A stretch of DNA of 37,506 nt from JABMRP01 sp964444795 (GCA_964444795.1 CAYUIQ010000063.1:1-37506); one strand, 5' to 3'; counted from the stretch's first letter, positions 1 to 8,918 are shown. Notes: a model not told the origin generated them from the letters alone. A program made the numbers and translations.

Positions 1-63
1 GATGATGGCGATCACCACCAGCAGTTCGACCAGTGTAAAACCGGACCTTCTTCGGTCAACCAT
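1..63 (-). CDS. DUF1559-type protein with prepilin-like N-terminus (partial, 3' end outside window)
   Basis: Only the first 21 codons are present; the rest lies beyond position 1. The peptide begins MVDRRRSG followed by FTLVELLVVIAII, the type IV prepilin-like cleavage/methylation signal (cut between G and F, then a hydrophobic helix). In planctomycetes this start is typical of the very large DUF1559 family, secreted pilin-like proteins of unknown role. A GGGAG Shine-Dalgarno-like sequence lies about 8 bases upstream of the ATG at 63-61. The family call rests on the N-terminal motif and the taxonomic context, because the DUF1559 domain itself is not visible; another pseudopilin is possible. 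Confidence 0.75.
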   Translation of the reverse strand, partial: MVDRRRSGFTLVELLVVIAII

Positions 64-264
64 GATAGGACTCCCTCATGTTCCGGGCGTTTGGCTCATC
101 GCCGGTGCCCTCGGCCGACGGGCCATACCCCCTCCATCATACCGCAAGTTCCGCGAAAAAAGCAACCGATACGGTTTGCCATCAGCCCCCAAACGAGGCA
201 TAATGCCGGATGCATTCCCCCTCAGCCCCCGGCTCTGCCGGGGGGCAAAGAAAGGCCCTCCACC

Positions 265-3200
265 ATGACCGTTCGCCTGCTTCTCTCTGCAACGGTAGCG
301 TTGGCATGCTGCAACTCGCTTGCCCAAGAGGCCCAAACGCTCCCTTGCCAGCCGTGGGCGACCCAATATGCGGGCGACCACGCGACCGGGCCCCATGTGA
401 TCGGGCTGTGGCAATTCAACGCCGATGCCGAAACCGACGACGCCTCGCCCAGCAAGCACGCGTTGGTACTCGAAGGGGCCACGATCAGCCCCCAGGGGCG
501 ATTCGGCTCGTGCCTCGAAACGGCTCCCGGCTGGCCGGTCGAGGACAAGCGTCATCGGGCGATGGTGAAGGATCACCCCTCGCTGAGCCCCCAGGGTGCC
601 TTCAGCCTCGAACTGTGGCTCCGCCCCAAGCCCGAACTCGACGCCGATTACCCCGACGCCTTCCTGCTGGACAAGAAATACGTCGCCCACGACGACTACC
701 AACTGATCCTCGGCCCGGCCGCCAAGAACGGCACGCGTACACTCCGAGCGTGTCTGGGATTCGGTGCGGAGTCGTCGACCTGGCACTCGCGACCGGCCGT
801 CTTCGAGCCGGACCGGTGGGTTCACGTTGCGTTTGTTTACGACGGCGCGGGCACCGGCAGTTTCTTCCTCGACGGCCGCCCATGGGGTAGCCGGCGGATC
901 GACGGCCGCAAGAGCATCTCGCCGGGTGGGCATGGACTTTCCATCGGCGACCGGGTCGGCAGCTACTACCACGGATTTCCCGGGCTGATCGATCAGGTGC
1001 GGATCTGCCGCGGGGCGCTCGAGTTTCGCCGGGCTGCCCTGGTGTGGGAAACCTCGCGCCGATGTTTCGTGCGGATGGAGACACCGCCCGCGTCGCGGAT
1101 GATCCTGCACAATCTCCAAACGTCGCCGTTGGGGCCGGGAACCCTGAGCGTCGGGATCGGAGAGACGACGCTACAGCAGACGACATTCGCCGCGCTCGGG
1201 CCGCAAGAGTCGCTCGCGATCGACTGCCCGCTGGACACCTCAATACGCCCCGGGAAGTACACGCTCACCGTCCGGCTCGACGTCGAGACCCCGGAGCCGT
1301 TTACCAGTGAAGAACGCTTTTCCGTGCAAATCGTGCCCAGAAAACCGCCCCATCAAATGCCCGTGCTCATGTGGGGTATTCATGGAAGCGTGGCGGACGA
1401 AATCGAACGACTCCAGCGGATCGGGTTCACGCACGTGTTGGGAATCGGTGCCGACTACACGAAGATCTTTGGCGCCGGCGGGCCGACCCGAGCGGCCGCC
1501 CCCGAGGTGGTCGACCGTGCCAGGCAGTCGCTCGACATGGCCCTGGCGGCCGATCTCACACTGGTCGCCAGTCTTTCGCCAGGCGCCGCAATGCGCAAGA
1601 ACGAGACGTTTCGGCGAGTCGACCGCAAAGGCGAGGCATACACCGGCCGGGAAGACATCTGTGGGCTGTTTCCCGAGTTGGAAAAGTACTGCTACAACGT
1701 CGGCGCCTCGGTCGCCGAGACCTACGGCGATCACCCGGCGTTGGGCGCGGCGATGGTGCATACCGAAGTGCGGGGTCATGCCCGGCCCTGCTTTCACGAG
1801 CACGATCGCAAGGCCTTTGCCGAGCACGCGGGTTTCGAGATTCCGCCCGAGGTGGTCGGTCCGCGAGGCGTCGACTACACGCGCCTGGCCGACTTCCCCG
1901 AGTCGCGCGTCATCGCCGACGATCACCCGCTGTATGTCTACTATCGCTGGTATTGGAAAGAGGGCGACGGCTGGAACCGGCTCAATTCAGCGCTGCACCG
2001 GGGACTGAAGTCGACCGGACGCGACGACTTGTGGACGTATCATGATCCGGCGGTGCGGGTGGCCTCGGTGTATGGCAGCGGCGGAGCGGTCGACGTCCTT
2101 TCGCAGTGGACCTATTCCTATCCCGATCCGATCCGCATTGGCCTGGCCACCGACGAACTGTTGGCCATGACCGGCGGCTCGGACAGCCAACAACAAGTGA
2201 TGAAGATGACGCAAGTCATCTGGTATCGTAGCCAGACGGCACCCGAGCCGAAGACACCAGCCGACGCGCTTCCGTATCGAGCATCTTGGGAGATCGAACA
2301 GCCCGACGCGCCGTTCATCACCATCCCGCCGATGCACCTGCGCGAGGCGTTTTGGACGAAAATCGCCCGGCCCATTCGGGGTATCATGTATCACGGTTGG
2401 CAGTCGCTGGTATCCTGCGAACCGCCGGGCGGCTATCGATTTACCCATCCCCAGACCCAGCACGAACTGGCCCGGCTGGTGCGGCAGGTGGTGCGCCCGC
2501 TGGGACCCACGTTGCTTCAGATACCCGGCACGAAGAGCGACGTGGCTTTTCTGGAGAGTTTTGTCTCGGAGATGTTCGCCCGACGCGGCACGTACGGTTG
2601 GTGCGGAAGTTGGGCCGGCGACGCCTATCACGTGCTGCTTTACGCCCATCTACAGCCGGAGATCGTCTTCGATGAAACGATCGCCGAACGGGGCCTGGAC
2701 GGCTTCAAGGTGTTGGTGATGACCGATTGCGACGTGATTACCGAAGCGATGGCCGAGCGGATCGAGACTTTTCAGAAGCGGGGCGGGCTGGTGATCGGCG
2801 ACGAGCGATTGACGCCAGCGGTGAAGCCGGACATCACGCTGGAGGTTTACCAACGCACCGGACGGGCCGATGCCGATAAGGCGGCGCTGCTCGATCGAGC
2901 GGCCTCGTTGCGCCGTCAACTCGACGCCCGCTACTCCCGTTACGTCGACACCGACAGCCCCGAGGTCATCTCCTATCGCCGCCGTCACGGCCAGACCGAC
3001 TACGTCTTCTTGGTCAACGATCGCCGCGAGTACGGCCAGTACGTCGGACAGCACGGCATTGTGATGGAGAACGGCCTGCCCAGCACGGCCCGCGTGACGG
3101 TCGATCGCACGAGCGGACACGTCTATGACTTGGTCGCCGCCCGGAAAGTTGATTCGCGGAGCGATAACGGCCAATTGACGTTCGACCTGGAAGTCGGCCC

Positions 3201-3606
3201 GTGCGACGGAACCGTGCTGATGGTGACCGATCAACCCATTGCCCGTGTGCGAATCGCGGCACCGGAGGAAGCCGAGCGGAGCACACGCGTTGATCTTACG
3301 ATCGAAGTGCTTGACAGCGACGGTCAACCGGTGCAAGCCGTCGTGCCCTTGGAGGTGACCGTGCGGGATGCCGAGGGCCGGATCGCCGAGTTCAGCGGAC
3401 ATTACGCGGCGGTCGATGGGCGCGCGAGCATCTCGCTGGACATCGCGTCTAACGACCCGCCCGGCATCTGGCAGGTGGAAGCCCGCGAGTTGGCCTCCGG
3501 CCGTACGGCCATGCATTACCTGCGCGTCGCGGGTCCCGAACCGTGGCCGCCGCAAAAAGGCCCGCTGCCGGAGAGCGTGGCCGACCCCGTGCAACCGAAA
3601 GGGTGA
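265..3606 (+). CDS. Secreted LamG-domain glycoside-hydrolase-like protein
   Basis: This is a 1113-residue exported protein. The ATG at 265 is chosen because it gives a clean signal peptide (MTVRLLLSATVALACCNSLAQ); the frame is open further upstream, but those codons look like non-coding sequence. Residues about 42-255 form a LamG/concanavalin-like jellyroll (GLWQFNAD, FSLELWLRP, WVHVAFVYDG, GLIDQVRI). From about 365 a TIM-barrel-like glycosidase region begins (MPVLMWGIHGS, then GAAMVHTEVRGHARP). Near 812-860 a segment (GFKVLVMTDCDVITEAMAERI) resembles the GATase-like trimerisation domain of GH42 beta-galactosidases. The end, about 1005-1098, looks like an Ig/macroglobulin-type beta domain. 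Substrate and catalytic residues cannot be assigned by eye. It probably acts on extracellular polysaccharide. It is monocistronic and faces the leftward GH67-like gene, with an inverted repeat between them. Confidence 0.8.
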   Translation: MTVRLLLSATVALACCNSLAQEAQTLPCQPWATQYAGDHATGPHVIGLWQFNADAETDDASPSKHALVLEGATISPQGRFGSCLETAPGWPVEDKRHRAMVKDHPSLSPQGAFSLELWLRPKPELDADYPDAFLLDKKYVAHDDYQLILGPAAKNGTRTLRACLGFGAESSTWHSRPAVFEPDRWVHVAFVYDGAGTGSFFLDGRPWGSRRIDGRKSISPGGHGLSIGDRVGSYYHGFPGLIDQVRICRGALEFRRAALVWETSRRCFVRMETPPASRMILHNLQTSPLGPGTLSVGIGETTLQQTTFAALGPQESLAIDCPLDTSIRPGKYTLTVRLDVETPEPFTSEERFSVQIVPRKPPHQMPVLMWGIHGSVADEIERLQRIGFTHVLGIGADYTKIFGAGGPTRAAAPEVVDRARQSLDMALAADLTLVASLSPGAAMRKNETFRRVDRKGEAYTGREDICGLFPELEKYCYNVGASVAETYGDHPALGAAMVHTEVRGHARPCFHEHDRKAFAEHAGFEIPPEVVGPRGVDYTRLADFPESRVIADDHPLYVYYRWYWKEGDGWNRLNSALHRGLKSTGRDDLWTYHDPAVRVASVYGSGGAVDVLSQWTYSYPDPIRIGLATDELLAMTGGSDSQQQVMKMTQVIWYRSQTAPEPKTPADALPYRASWEIEQPDAPFITIPPMHLREAFWTKIARPIRGIMYHGWQSLVSCEPPGGYRFTHPQTQHELARLVRQVVRPLGPTLLQIPGTKSDVAFLESFVSEMFARRGTYGWCGSWAGDAYHVLLYAHLQPEIVFDETIAERGLDGFKVLVMTDCDVITEAMAERIETFQKRGGLVIGDERLTPAVKPDITLEVYQRTGRADADKAALLDRAASLRRQLDARYSRYVDTDSPEVISYRRRHGQTDYVFLVNDRREYGQYVGQHGIVMENGLPSTARVTVDRTSGHVYDLVAARKVDSRSDNGQLTFDLEVGPCDGTVLMVTDQPIARVRIAAPEEAERSTRVDLTIEVLDSDGQPVQAVVPLEVTVRDAEGRIAEFSGHYAAVDGRASISLDIASNDPPGIWQVEARELASGRTAMHYLRVAGPEPWPPQKGPLPESVADPVQPKG

Positions 3607-3636
3607 TGGGGCTTGGGTCGCACTCGCGAGTTGACT

Positions 3637-3696
3637 GTAACCCGAAGCGTAAGCGAGGAAACTCGTTGGCTATTCCTCGCTTACGCTTCGGGTTAC
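3637..3696. repeat. Long perfect inverted repeat (GTAACCCGAAGCG family, copy 1)
   Basis: The arms at 3637-3660 and 3673-3696 are perfect 24-bp reverse complements with a 12-base loop. They start GTAACCCGAAGCGTAAGCG. The element sits between the convergent 3' ends of two genes, so it could act as a bidirectional terminator or mRNA-stabilising hairpin, but it has no T-tract. A diverged second copy lies at 13514-13571, which points to a dispersed repeat family. Confidence 0.85.
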
Positions 3697-3725
3697 GATT
3701 GATTCACGAATAGCCCCAGCTAAAG

Positions 3726-5993
3726 TCACTCCCCCGCCGCACCGCGGGCGATCTCGACGTCGCGCTTCACGTCGTCGAGCAACTTGTGCCAATCGAGCAC
3801 TCGGGTCCGGGCCAGTAGTTGCGGGCGATACAGCCCGGCCGCCACGTCGGCGTACCGCTGCCAGTGGTTTTGCGCTTTGAGGAGAGCTTCCACCGCGTTC
3901 TTCCGGCGCCGGTCGTCTTTCGATTGGCGAAATGCGCAGAGTTCAACCGCGCCGCGGATCTTGGCGCTGTAATAGTGGCCCAGGTGAGCCATGGCCTCGA
4001 TGTCGGCCAGCGTGCGGCGAGGCTCCCTCTCCATGCTCGCCGTCGCGTTTCTCATGCCGGCGACCCCTTTGAGGGCGTGTTCGGCCCAAGCGTCGAGTCG
4101 CTCGGCCACGTCGTTCGGCGTGGTTCCCGCGACCGGCTTGCCGGCAAGCTGCGCCCGCACGTAATCGGGGATGGGAACGATCCCGCTGCGCTCCATCGGG
4201 GCGGTTTTGATGAAATCGTCGACCGTGTGGAATCCTTTACGCTGATCAAAGCATCCCTCGACCGCCCACATGAAATCCCAATTGCACCAATGCAATCGCG
4301 TGACCTGCGGCACGATCTTCGAGGCCGTCGCCCAGGCGTCGTACAGATCGCCCCCGGACACGTCGGGAAAGCGATCCGCCAGGACCTTCTCGAAAAACGC
4401 CCGGTCCAGCGTCGGATCGTAACCGAGCCGGCCCCAGAGCATGAAACGATACCAGTGCTTGTCGATCTCCAACTGCCTTGGGCGGTCCGGTTCGAGACTG
4501 ATCGACTCGCGTCCCCAGACGTAGCCGTCGGAACCCATGTGATAACCGGCGGTCAGTTCGGCCGGAGGCAAGTGCCGCAAGAAGTCGCGCACGTAGTCGG
4601 GATCGCCCCAGCGGAAGTGGAAGAGATCGTCGTTGCGCAGGTTCCACCAGCATTTCACGCCGTGCGGCTTCATTTCTTCGCAAAGCTGGTCGCTAAACGG
4701 CGGGTCGGTCGCCGAATAGAGATGGGCCCGGGCGTATTTGAACCCCAGCTCGAACGTGTCGGGGTACTTCTCGCCGAAGTCGGTCATCACGCCGTCGACA
4801 CCCGTCTGCCAGACGCGGTGCAGGAAGCGTATCTTGCGGTCGGGTTGCTCTTTCTTCGCATCAAGAACGCCCAGCCCATAGGTTTGCCAGAGCCACTTTT
4901 CCTTGGCGAATTCGTCGTTGCGATTGCGCATATTCTCGCCGGCGGTCACGCCGATACCCGCCAGATCGGGATACGTCAGCACGGTTTCGCGAACACACTG
5001 GCGCAGGTAGGCGATCGTTTGCGGATTGTCTTGCTCGGGCGTGATTCCATATTTGCCTTGCGTGCCGTTGACCAGCACGTTCCAAGTGATGAAGTAGACG
5101 TCGATCCCGCGGTCCTTGGCGTGCCGCATGACGCGGCGCCAGAAGGCGATCTTCTGGTCGATCGTCATCTTGCGAACCACCTTGAGGTGGTCGAATACCT
5201 CGGCATGCACAAACATCGGGTCGTGCCACGCGCCGGACTTGTACGTGCGCTTCAAGGTGGTCACGCAGACGTCATCCAGGGCCACGTCGGGATAATCGGG
5301 CAGCTTGACGATCGAGGGGAAGGGGTGCGGGTTCCACAACGTCAGCGTGTTGTAGCGATGCTCGGCCATGCGGTCGAGGAAGCCCTCCCAGAAGGCAAAA
5401 TCCCACATCGGGGCGTAATTCCGCGCGGCGGCGTCGCCCGTGTCGTCGTAGCTGGGCGTGCGAACGTCCAAGGGGATATTGAACTTGATCCCCCGGCGGA
5501 GAATGAATGGACGGTGCCGGCGGGCGCTGATTGCATCGGCTCCCTCCAGGCGGATCTGCTCGGCCAGTTCCAGTCCGGCATACATCAGGCCGCGGGAGTC
5601 TCCGCCAAACAGCCAAACCGTGGTTCCGCCGGCTTTAGTTTTGACGATCTGGTAAGCCTGCGGGCCGAGTTCAACGATGCGACCGGAGACGGTACGCAGC
5701 AATTGCCGTGCTGCCGTCTTGTCTGCCGGGGTTGCCAGCACAATCCGAAGCAACGTATCGCCGGGATGCAGAGCACCGGATGTCGCCAGGCGGGCGGAGA
5801 ATCCGTCTGCCTGCAGCGCTTCGCGGATCTTGCCCGCGGCGAATTCGACGGGCGCCGACTTGCCGTCGCGGAAAACGACCGCCTTGCGCTCAACCGCGTG
5901 GCAGATGAGCGAGCCGCTACCGAGGCAGCAGGCCAAGATGAAGGCCGTCATCCTGGAAATGGGACACGTGGATCGCCGCGTGGATGGCTTCAT
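3726..5993 (-). CDS. Secreted alpha-glucuronidase-like (GH67-type) glycoside hydrolase
   Basis: This is a 755-residue exported protein. The ATG at 5993 is preferred because GGAG lies 9 bases upstream and the product starts with a basic n-region (MKPSTRRS) followed by a hydrophobic stretch (TAFILACCLGSGSLICHA). ATG codons at 6011 and 5951 are alternatives. An N-terminal region to about residue 150 resembles the accessory alpha/beta domain found in front of GH67 and GH20 barrels (VWLFGGDSRGLMYAGLELAEQI). The barrel begins near RRGIKFNIPLD (about 160). GIGVTAGENM (about 348) is a plausible acidic active-site strand, and a Trp-rich C-terminal half follows. GH67 enzymes remove (4-O-methyl)glucuronic acid from xylan fragments; this protein is too diverged for a firm substrate. 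Its upstream region is filled with repeats. Confidence 0.7.
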   Translation of the reverse strand: MKPSTRRSTCPISRMTAFILACCLGSGSLICHAVERKAVVFRDGKSAPVEFAAGKIREALQADGFSARLATSGALHPGDTLLRIVLATPADKTAARQLLRTVSGRIVELGPQAYQIVKTKAGGTTVWLFGGDSRGLMYAGLELAEQIRLEGADAISARRHRPFILRRGIKFNIPLDVRTPSYDDTGDAAARNYAPMWDFAFWEGFLDRMAEHRYNTLTLWNPHPFPSIVKLPDYPDVALDDVCVTTLKRTYKSGAWHDPMFVHAEVFDHLKVVRKMTIDQKIAFWRRVMRHAKDRGIDVYFITWNVLVNGTQGKYGITPEQDNPQTIAYLRQCVRETVLTYPDLAGIGVTAGENMRNRNDEFAKEKWLWQTYGLGVLDAKKEQPDRKIRFLHRVWQTGVDGVMTDFGEKYPDTFELGFKYARAHLYSATDPPFSDQLCEEMKPHGVKCWWNLRNDDLFHFRWGDPDYVRDFLRHLPPAELTAGYHMGSDGYVWGRESISLEPDRPRQLEIDKHWYRFMLWGRLGYDPTLDRAFFEKVLADRFPDVSGGDLYDAWATASKIVPQVTRLHWCNWDFMWAVEGCFDQRKGFHTVDDFIKTAPMERSGIVPIPDYVRAQLAGKPVAGTTPNDVAERLDAWAEHALKGVAGMRNATASMEREPRRTLADIEAMAHLGHYYSAKIRGAVELCAFRQSKDDRRRKNAVEALLKAQNHWQRYADVAAGLYRPQLLARTRVLDWHKLLDDVKRDVEIARGAAGE

Positions 5994-6054
5994 TGCGTGG
6001 GGCTCCGGCATCGTCTCGCCGCCCGTCAGAAACGGGGAGACACAAATGGAAACA

Positions 6055-6141
6055 TGTGCCACTGCTTGCTCGCAAGCAGGGTATTCTTACCGGATCTTAT
6101 ACTCAGATCTGCGGCACTGCTTGCAAGCAAGCCGTGGCACA
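6055..6141. repeat. Short inverted-repeat element (TGTGCCACTGCTTGC arms)
   Basis: The left arm TGTGCCACTGCTTGC (6055-6069) pairs with GCAAGCCGTGGCACA (6127-6141), with one mismatch. Inside, further CTGCTTGC / GCAAGCAG pairs can form smaller hairpins. It resembles a non-coding MITE- or REP-like insertion. It lies just upstream of the GH67-like gene start and could affect that gene's 5' leader. Confidence 0.65.
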
Positions 6142-6240
6142 CGAGTTCTTCCATGGGCTGCGTACGAGGCCAAAGAAACTCAAGCGGCACGGCGCGCACC
6201 ACCATACCGATCGAGTCGCGCCAGCCGACAATCCGACCCC

Positions 6241-6356
6241 AACTCGAACAGCCCGCCGCGCGGCACGGCAATTCGACGCACCGCACCCGGCGATAGCCAA
6301 CTCGAACAGCCCGCCGCGCGGCACGGCAATTCGACGCACCGCACCCGGCGATAGCC
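6241..6356. repeat. Perfect tandem duplication, 58 bp x 2
   Basis: A 58-bp unit beginning AACTCGAACAGCCCGCCGCG is present at 6241-6298 and repeated without change at 6299-6356, followed by the first bases of a third unit. The identity points to a recent duplication or a variable-number tandem repeat. No protein is supported in this region. Confidence 0.9.
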
Positions 6357-6397
6357 AACTCCAGCGGCCTACCAGCAGATGAGCGACGAGAAACCCC

Positions 6398-6438
6398 CGG
6401 GAGAAAACTCCGGGCGCTGCCCCGGGGTGATTCTCCCG
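6398..6438 (-). terminator. Possible terminator hairpin for the cold-shock gene
   Basis: The 8-bp arms CGGGAGAA (6398-6405) and TTCTCCCG (6431-6438) enclose further CCGGG/CCCGG pairing. It starts 10 bases past the stop codon of the minus-strand cold-shock gene. There is no strong U-tract, so intrinsic termination is uncertain. Confidence 0.4.
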
Positions 6439-6447
6439 CGGAGCAAC

Positions 6448-6663
6448 TCAGGCCGGTCTTACCGAAGTGGCCCGCGGCCCTTTGCCTCGGCCACCGGAAT
6501 CGCCTTCGTTGTCGATTTCGTAGTCCACGGTCTGGCCTTCCGCCAACTCGTCGAAACCCTCATCGGCAACGGACGAATGATGAAAGAACACATCCTGGGA
6601 ATCACCCGAGATGAACCCAAATCCACGATCGGCGACGAGCCTCTTGATTACACCTTGCGGCAT
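6448..6663 (-). CDS. Cold-shock domain protein (CspA family)
   Basis: This is a 71-residue single cold-shock domain protein. The ATG at 6663 is chosen because it starts the domain (MPQGVIKRL) and has AGAGG upstream. The RNA/ssDNA-binding motifs are RNP1-like RGFGFIS (residues 13-19) and RNP2-like DVFFHHS (24-30). The family binds single-stranded nucleic acid as an RNA chaperone in the cytoplasm. The middle (DELAEGQTVDYEID) fits the usual beta4-loop-beta5 region, and a short Gly/Arg-rich tail (GGRGKGP) is present. It looks monocistronic. A TATACT -10-like hexamer on the minus strand (6830-6825) would give a leader of about 150 bases, in keeping with long csp leaders, but no good -35 is visible. 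Confidence 0.92.
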   Translation of the reverse strand: MPQGVIKRLVADRGFGFISGDSQDVFFHHSSVADEGFDELAEGQTVDYEIDNEGDSGGRGKGPRATSVRPA

Positions 6664-7020
6664 GACAGCAACCTCTTGCACGTAGTGATAACCTCACGGT
6701 TTCGCGGCAAACCTCTCGCCGAAGCGACGACCGATCGGCCACACCGCCGGTCTCTGGAATCCACGCTCTGGCATCCACGCTCCGGCATCCACGAAACCCG
6801 GCACGGAAAACACCCCGCGTGCGAAGTATACCCGCGCCACACCGGCGTACCATAGCGTATCCGCCAGCCCGTTTCAATACCCCCAGACAGGATATTTCCT
6901 TACACTACACCGGGGGGGCTGCGGTGCCGCTGGGGGCGACCCCGGCGCGGGGAAGCGAAATGTCCGACCGTGCGTTCCGACGCGGAAACGCCGTAACGAG
7001 GAATACCGAGGGGTAAGACC
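6664..7020. other. Spacer with csp leader, short tandem repeat and degenerate hairpin
   Basis: No gene is seen in these 357 bases. They contain the probable 5' leader of the cold-shock gene, three tandem 14-bp units around GGCATCCACGCTC (6755-6796), and a degenerate copy of the CGTTACGACG hairpin family (6973-6998). A GC-rich stretch at 6908-6950 may fold but has no recognisable identity. Confidence 0.5.
6755..6796. repeat. 14-bp tandem repeat, 3 units
   Basis: Units TGGAATCCACGCTC (6755-6768), TGGCATCCACGCTC (6769-6782) and CGGCATCCACGAAA (6783-6796) follow directly on one another. The third is diverged. They fall in the probable leader or promoter region of the minus-strand cold-shock gene. 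Confidence 0.75.
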
Positions 7021-7734
7021 CTACTCACCCAACGCATCCAGAACACTCTCGACCACCTTCCGGGCAAGGTGCTCACTGCCGGCTGGGGTGAAGTGGACGT
7101 TGCCCACCGCCGTGTGGAATTCGGCCGCCCGGGGTCGAATATGGGCGTGCAGATCGTTGATCGTGATGCCCTTCTCCTTCATGATCTTCTCGGCCACCGC
7201 GTTGTACTTCAAGTCGTCGCCGACAAAGCGCCCCGGCTCGCCCTCGGGCACCGGCGTCGTGCTGGCCCAGATCAGTTTCGCGCCGGTCGCTTCCAACCGC
7301 TTGACCAGGCGCCGCAAGTGGCCTTCGTACTCCTCCGGCGACCAGGTTTGCTGGCCCTGCTTCTTATCCAGCCCGCGGACTTTGGACCCGCCCGGCCGAT
7401 AGGCCAGATCCCACAACCCCCAGTTGAAGTGGATCACGTCCCAATGCCCCCGGCCAAGCCACCCGTCGATCTGCTCCAGCCCCCGGCCCGTATGACCGGC
7501 GTTGCCCGGATTGTGGATTACCTCGGCCTTACCCTCCAGCATCTTACGGACCGCGGGCGTGTAGCCCAGTGAAATCGAATCGCCGATGATCAACACCCGC
7601 GGGAGCGACGCAGCCTCGGCCGAGGTGGCCGGCGGCTGGCCAACCGCCCGATCCGCCGCAAGGCCGTACCCCAGCACAACGCAAGTCAACACGGCAACAG
7701 TTTTCCAAACGGAACGACGACGGACGTTTCTCAT
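7021..7734 (-). CDS. Secreted SGNH/GDSL-family hydrolase
   Basis: This is a 237-residue exported esterase-like protein. The ATG at 7734 is preceded by AAGGAG at good spacing and opens a signal peptide (RRRSVWKTVAVLTCVVLGYGLAA). Block I is IIGDSISLG with nucleophile Ser53. Block III is around NWGLWD (Asn104). Block V is VHFTPAGSEHLA with His214. The usual Asp three residues before the His is a Gly here (V-G-N-V-H), so the acid of the triad may be missing or supplied elsewhere. SGNH enzymes often deacetylate or de-esterify polysaccharides, which fits the neighbouring glycosidases. The substrate is unknown. The gene is divergent from the response-regulator gene. Confidence 0.88.
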   Translation of the reverse strand: MRNVRRRSVWKTVAVLTCVVLGYGLAADRAVGQPPATSAEAASLPRVLIIGDSISLGYTPAVRKMLEGKAEVIHNPGNAGHTGRGLEQIDGWLGRGHWDVIHFNWGLWDLAYRPGGSKVRGLDKKQGQQTWSPEEYEGHLRRLVKRLEATGAKLIWASTTPVPEGEPGRFVGDDLKYNAVAEKIMKEKGITINDLHAHIRPRAAEFHTAVGNVHFTPAGSEHLARKVVESVLDALGE

Positions 7735-7990
7735 GTGAGAACTCTCCTTCAGTAGGCCTCGTGTGCGGATCATGGTTCCGTTTCATGCTACAAGACAGCG
7801 CAGTCGGCGGCAAGTCGCGGCTTGCCATGCCCCCCCTCCCCAATAATGCCGGATGAACCGAACAAAGAGGGGGCATAGCACGCCGGTGGCCGGTTCTGCT
7901 AAAATGCCCGATCTGGAGTGGTGTGGATTCGGGACGATTGGAGTTGAGGCCCCTTTGCGTTTTGATCCAATCCGCCAAGAGGACGGGCAC

Positions 7991-8896
7991 ATGACGACCA
8001 TACTGATCGTTGAAGATTCCGCTGTCGACCGCCGCGTGGTGGGCGGGCTTCTGACCCAGAACGGCCAGCAAGCGTTGGAGTACGCCAGCAACGGCACCGA
8101 GGCTCTGGCACGCATGAAGGAGTCCGTTCCCGACCTGATCATCACCGACCTGCAGATGCCGGAAATGGACGGCCTGGAGCTAGTCGCGGCCACCCGCGTG
8201 CATTACCCCGACGTACCGGTCATCCTGGTGACCGCCTTCGGCAGCGAACTCTTGGCCACCGAGGCCCTGGAGAAGGGGGCGGCCAGTTACGTCCCCAAAT
8301 CGCGCCTGGCCGAGAAGCTCTCCCAGACGGTGGCCGACGTGTTGGCTCTGGCCACCGCCCAGCGGAGCTACAACCAGTTGATTCACTGCCTCAGCGGGAC
8401 GCGGTTCGATTTCGTCCTGGAGAATCACCCGCCGCTGGTCGACGCGCTGGTCAATCTGGTTCAGGAAATGGCCCTGGGCACGGGCTTCTGCGACCGCAAC
8501 GGACGGCTGCAGATCGGCGTGGCGCTGAAGGAGGCCCTCTCCAATGCCCTCTATCACGGCAACCTGGAACTGGGCCCCCAGGAGAGCACGCCGACCGATG
8601 ACGTGATCCGGCAGCGCCGCGAACAATCGCCTTACGACGGGCGGAAGATCTTTGTCAACGTGACGCTCTCCCCCGACGAGGCACGATTCGTGATTCGAGA
8701 CGAAGGACCGGGGTTCGACGTCTCCGTGATCCCCGAGGCCGACGACCCGAGCGTTCTGACCGCCGGGCACGGCCGCGGCTTTTCTTTGATGCGTTCCTTT
8801 ATGGATGAAGTGACCTACAACGACGCTGGTAACGAGGTGACCATGGTCAAACGCTGCCAGGAGGAGACTCCTCCGCCCGGCGGCGATGACGCATGA
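7991..8896 (+). CDS. Response regulator fused to an anti-sigma-type HATPase (RsbW-like)
   Basis: This is a 301-residue cytoplasmic signalling protein; the ATG at 7991 follows GAGGAC. Residues 1-125 are a receiver domain with the acidic pocket E8/D9, phospho-acceptor D53 (TDLQMP), T81 and K103 (YVPKS). Residues about 160-300 are a GHKL ATPase of the anti-sigma-factor/serine-kinase type, with N-box EALSNALYHGNLE, G1 box DEGPGFD and G2 box GHGRGFSLMRSFMDEV. There is no DHp dimerisation/His domain, so it is not an ordinary histidine kinase. The layout suggests a phosphorylation-controlled partner-switching kinase or anti-sigma factor; partners are not in the window. A TAAAAT -10-like hexamer at 7900-7905 is the only promoter hint. 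The FHA gene follows after 22 bases, probably in one operon. Confidence 0.88.
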   Translation: MTTILIVEDSAVDRRVVGGLLTQNGQQALEYASNGTEALARMKESVPDLIITDLQMPEMDGLELVAATRVHYPDVPVILVTAFGSELLATEALEKGAASYVPKSRLAEKLSQTVADVLALATAQRSYNQLIHCLSGTRFDFVLENHPPLVDALVNLVQEMALGTGFCDRNGRLQIGVALKEALSNALYHGNLELGPQESTPTDDVIRQRREQSPYDGRKIFVNVTLSPDEARFVIRDEGPGFDVSVIPEADDPSVLTAGHGRGFSLMRSFMDEVTYNDAGNEVTMVKRCQEETPPPGGDDA

Positions 8897-8918
8897 TCCC
8901 CGTTGCATTGAGGTTCTC

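Larger units (their letters stand above)
5994..6447. other. Gene-free spacer made largely of repeats
   Basis: This 454-base stretch separates the start of the GH67-like gene from the end of the cold-shock gene, both on the minus strand. It holds an 87-bp inverted-repeat element (6055-6141), a 58-bp tandem duplication (6241-6356) and a terminator-like hairpin (6398-6438). Open frames through it run into the repeats and have no convincing protein features. I found no clear promoter for the GH67-like gene here. Confidence 0.6.

Noticed and set aside
3819..6296. Long open frame opposite the GH67-like gene
   Set aside because: It mirrors codon structure of the GC-rich gene on the other strand; composition is Arg/Gly/His-rich with no domain, and it runs into repeats.
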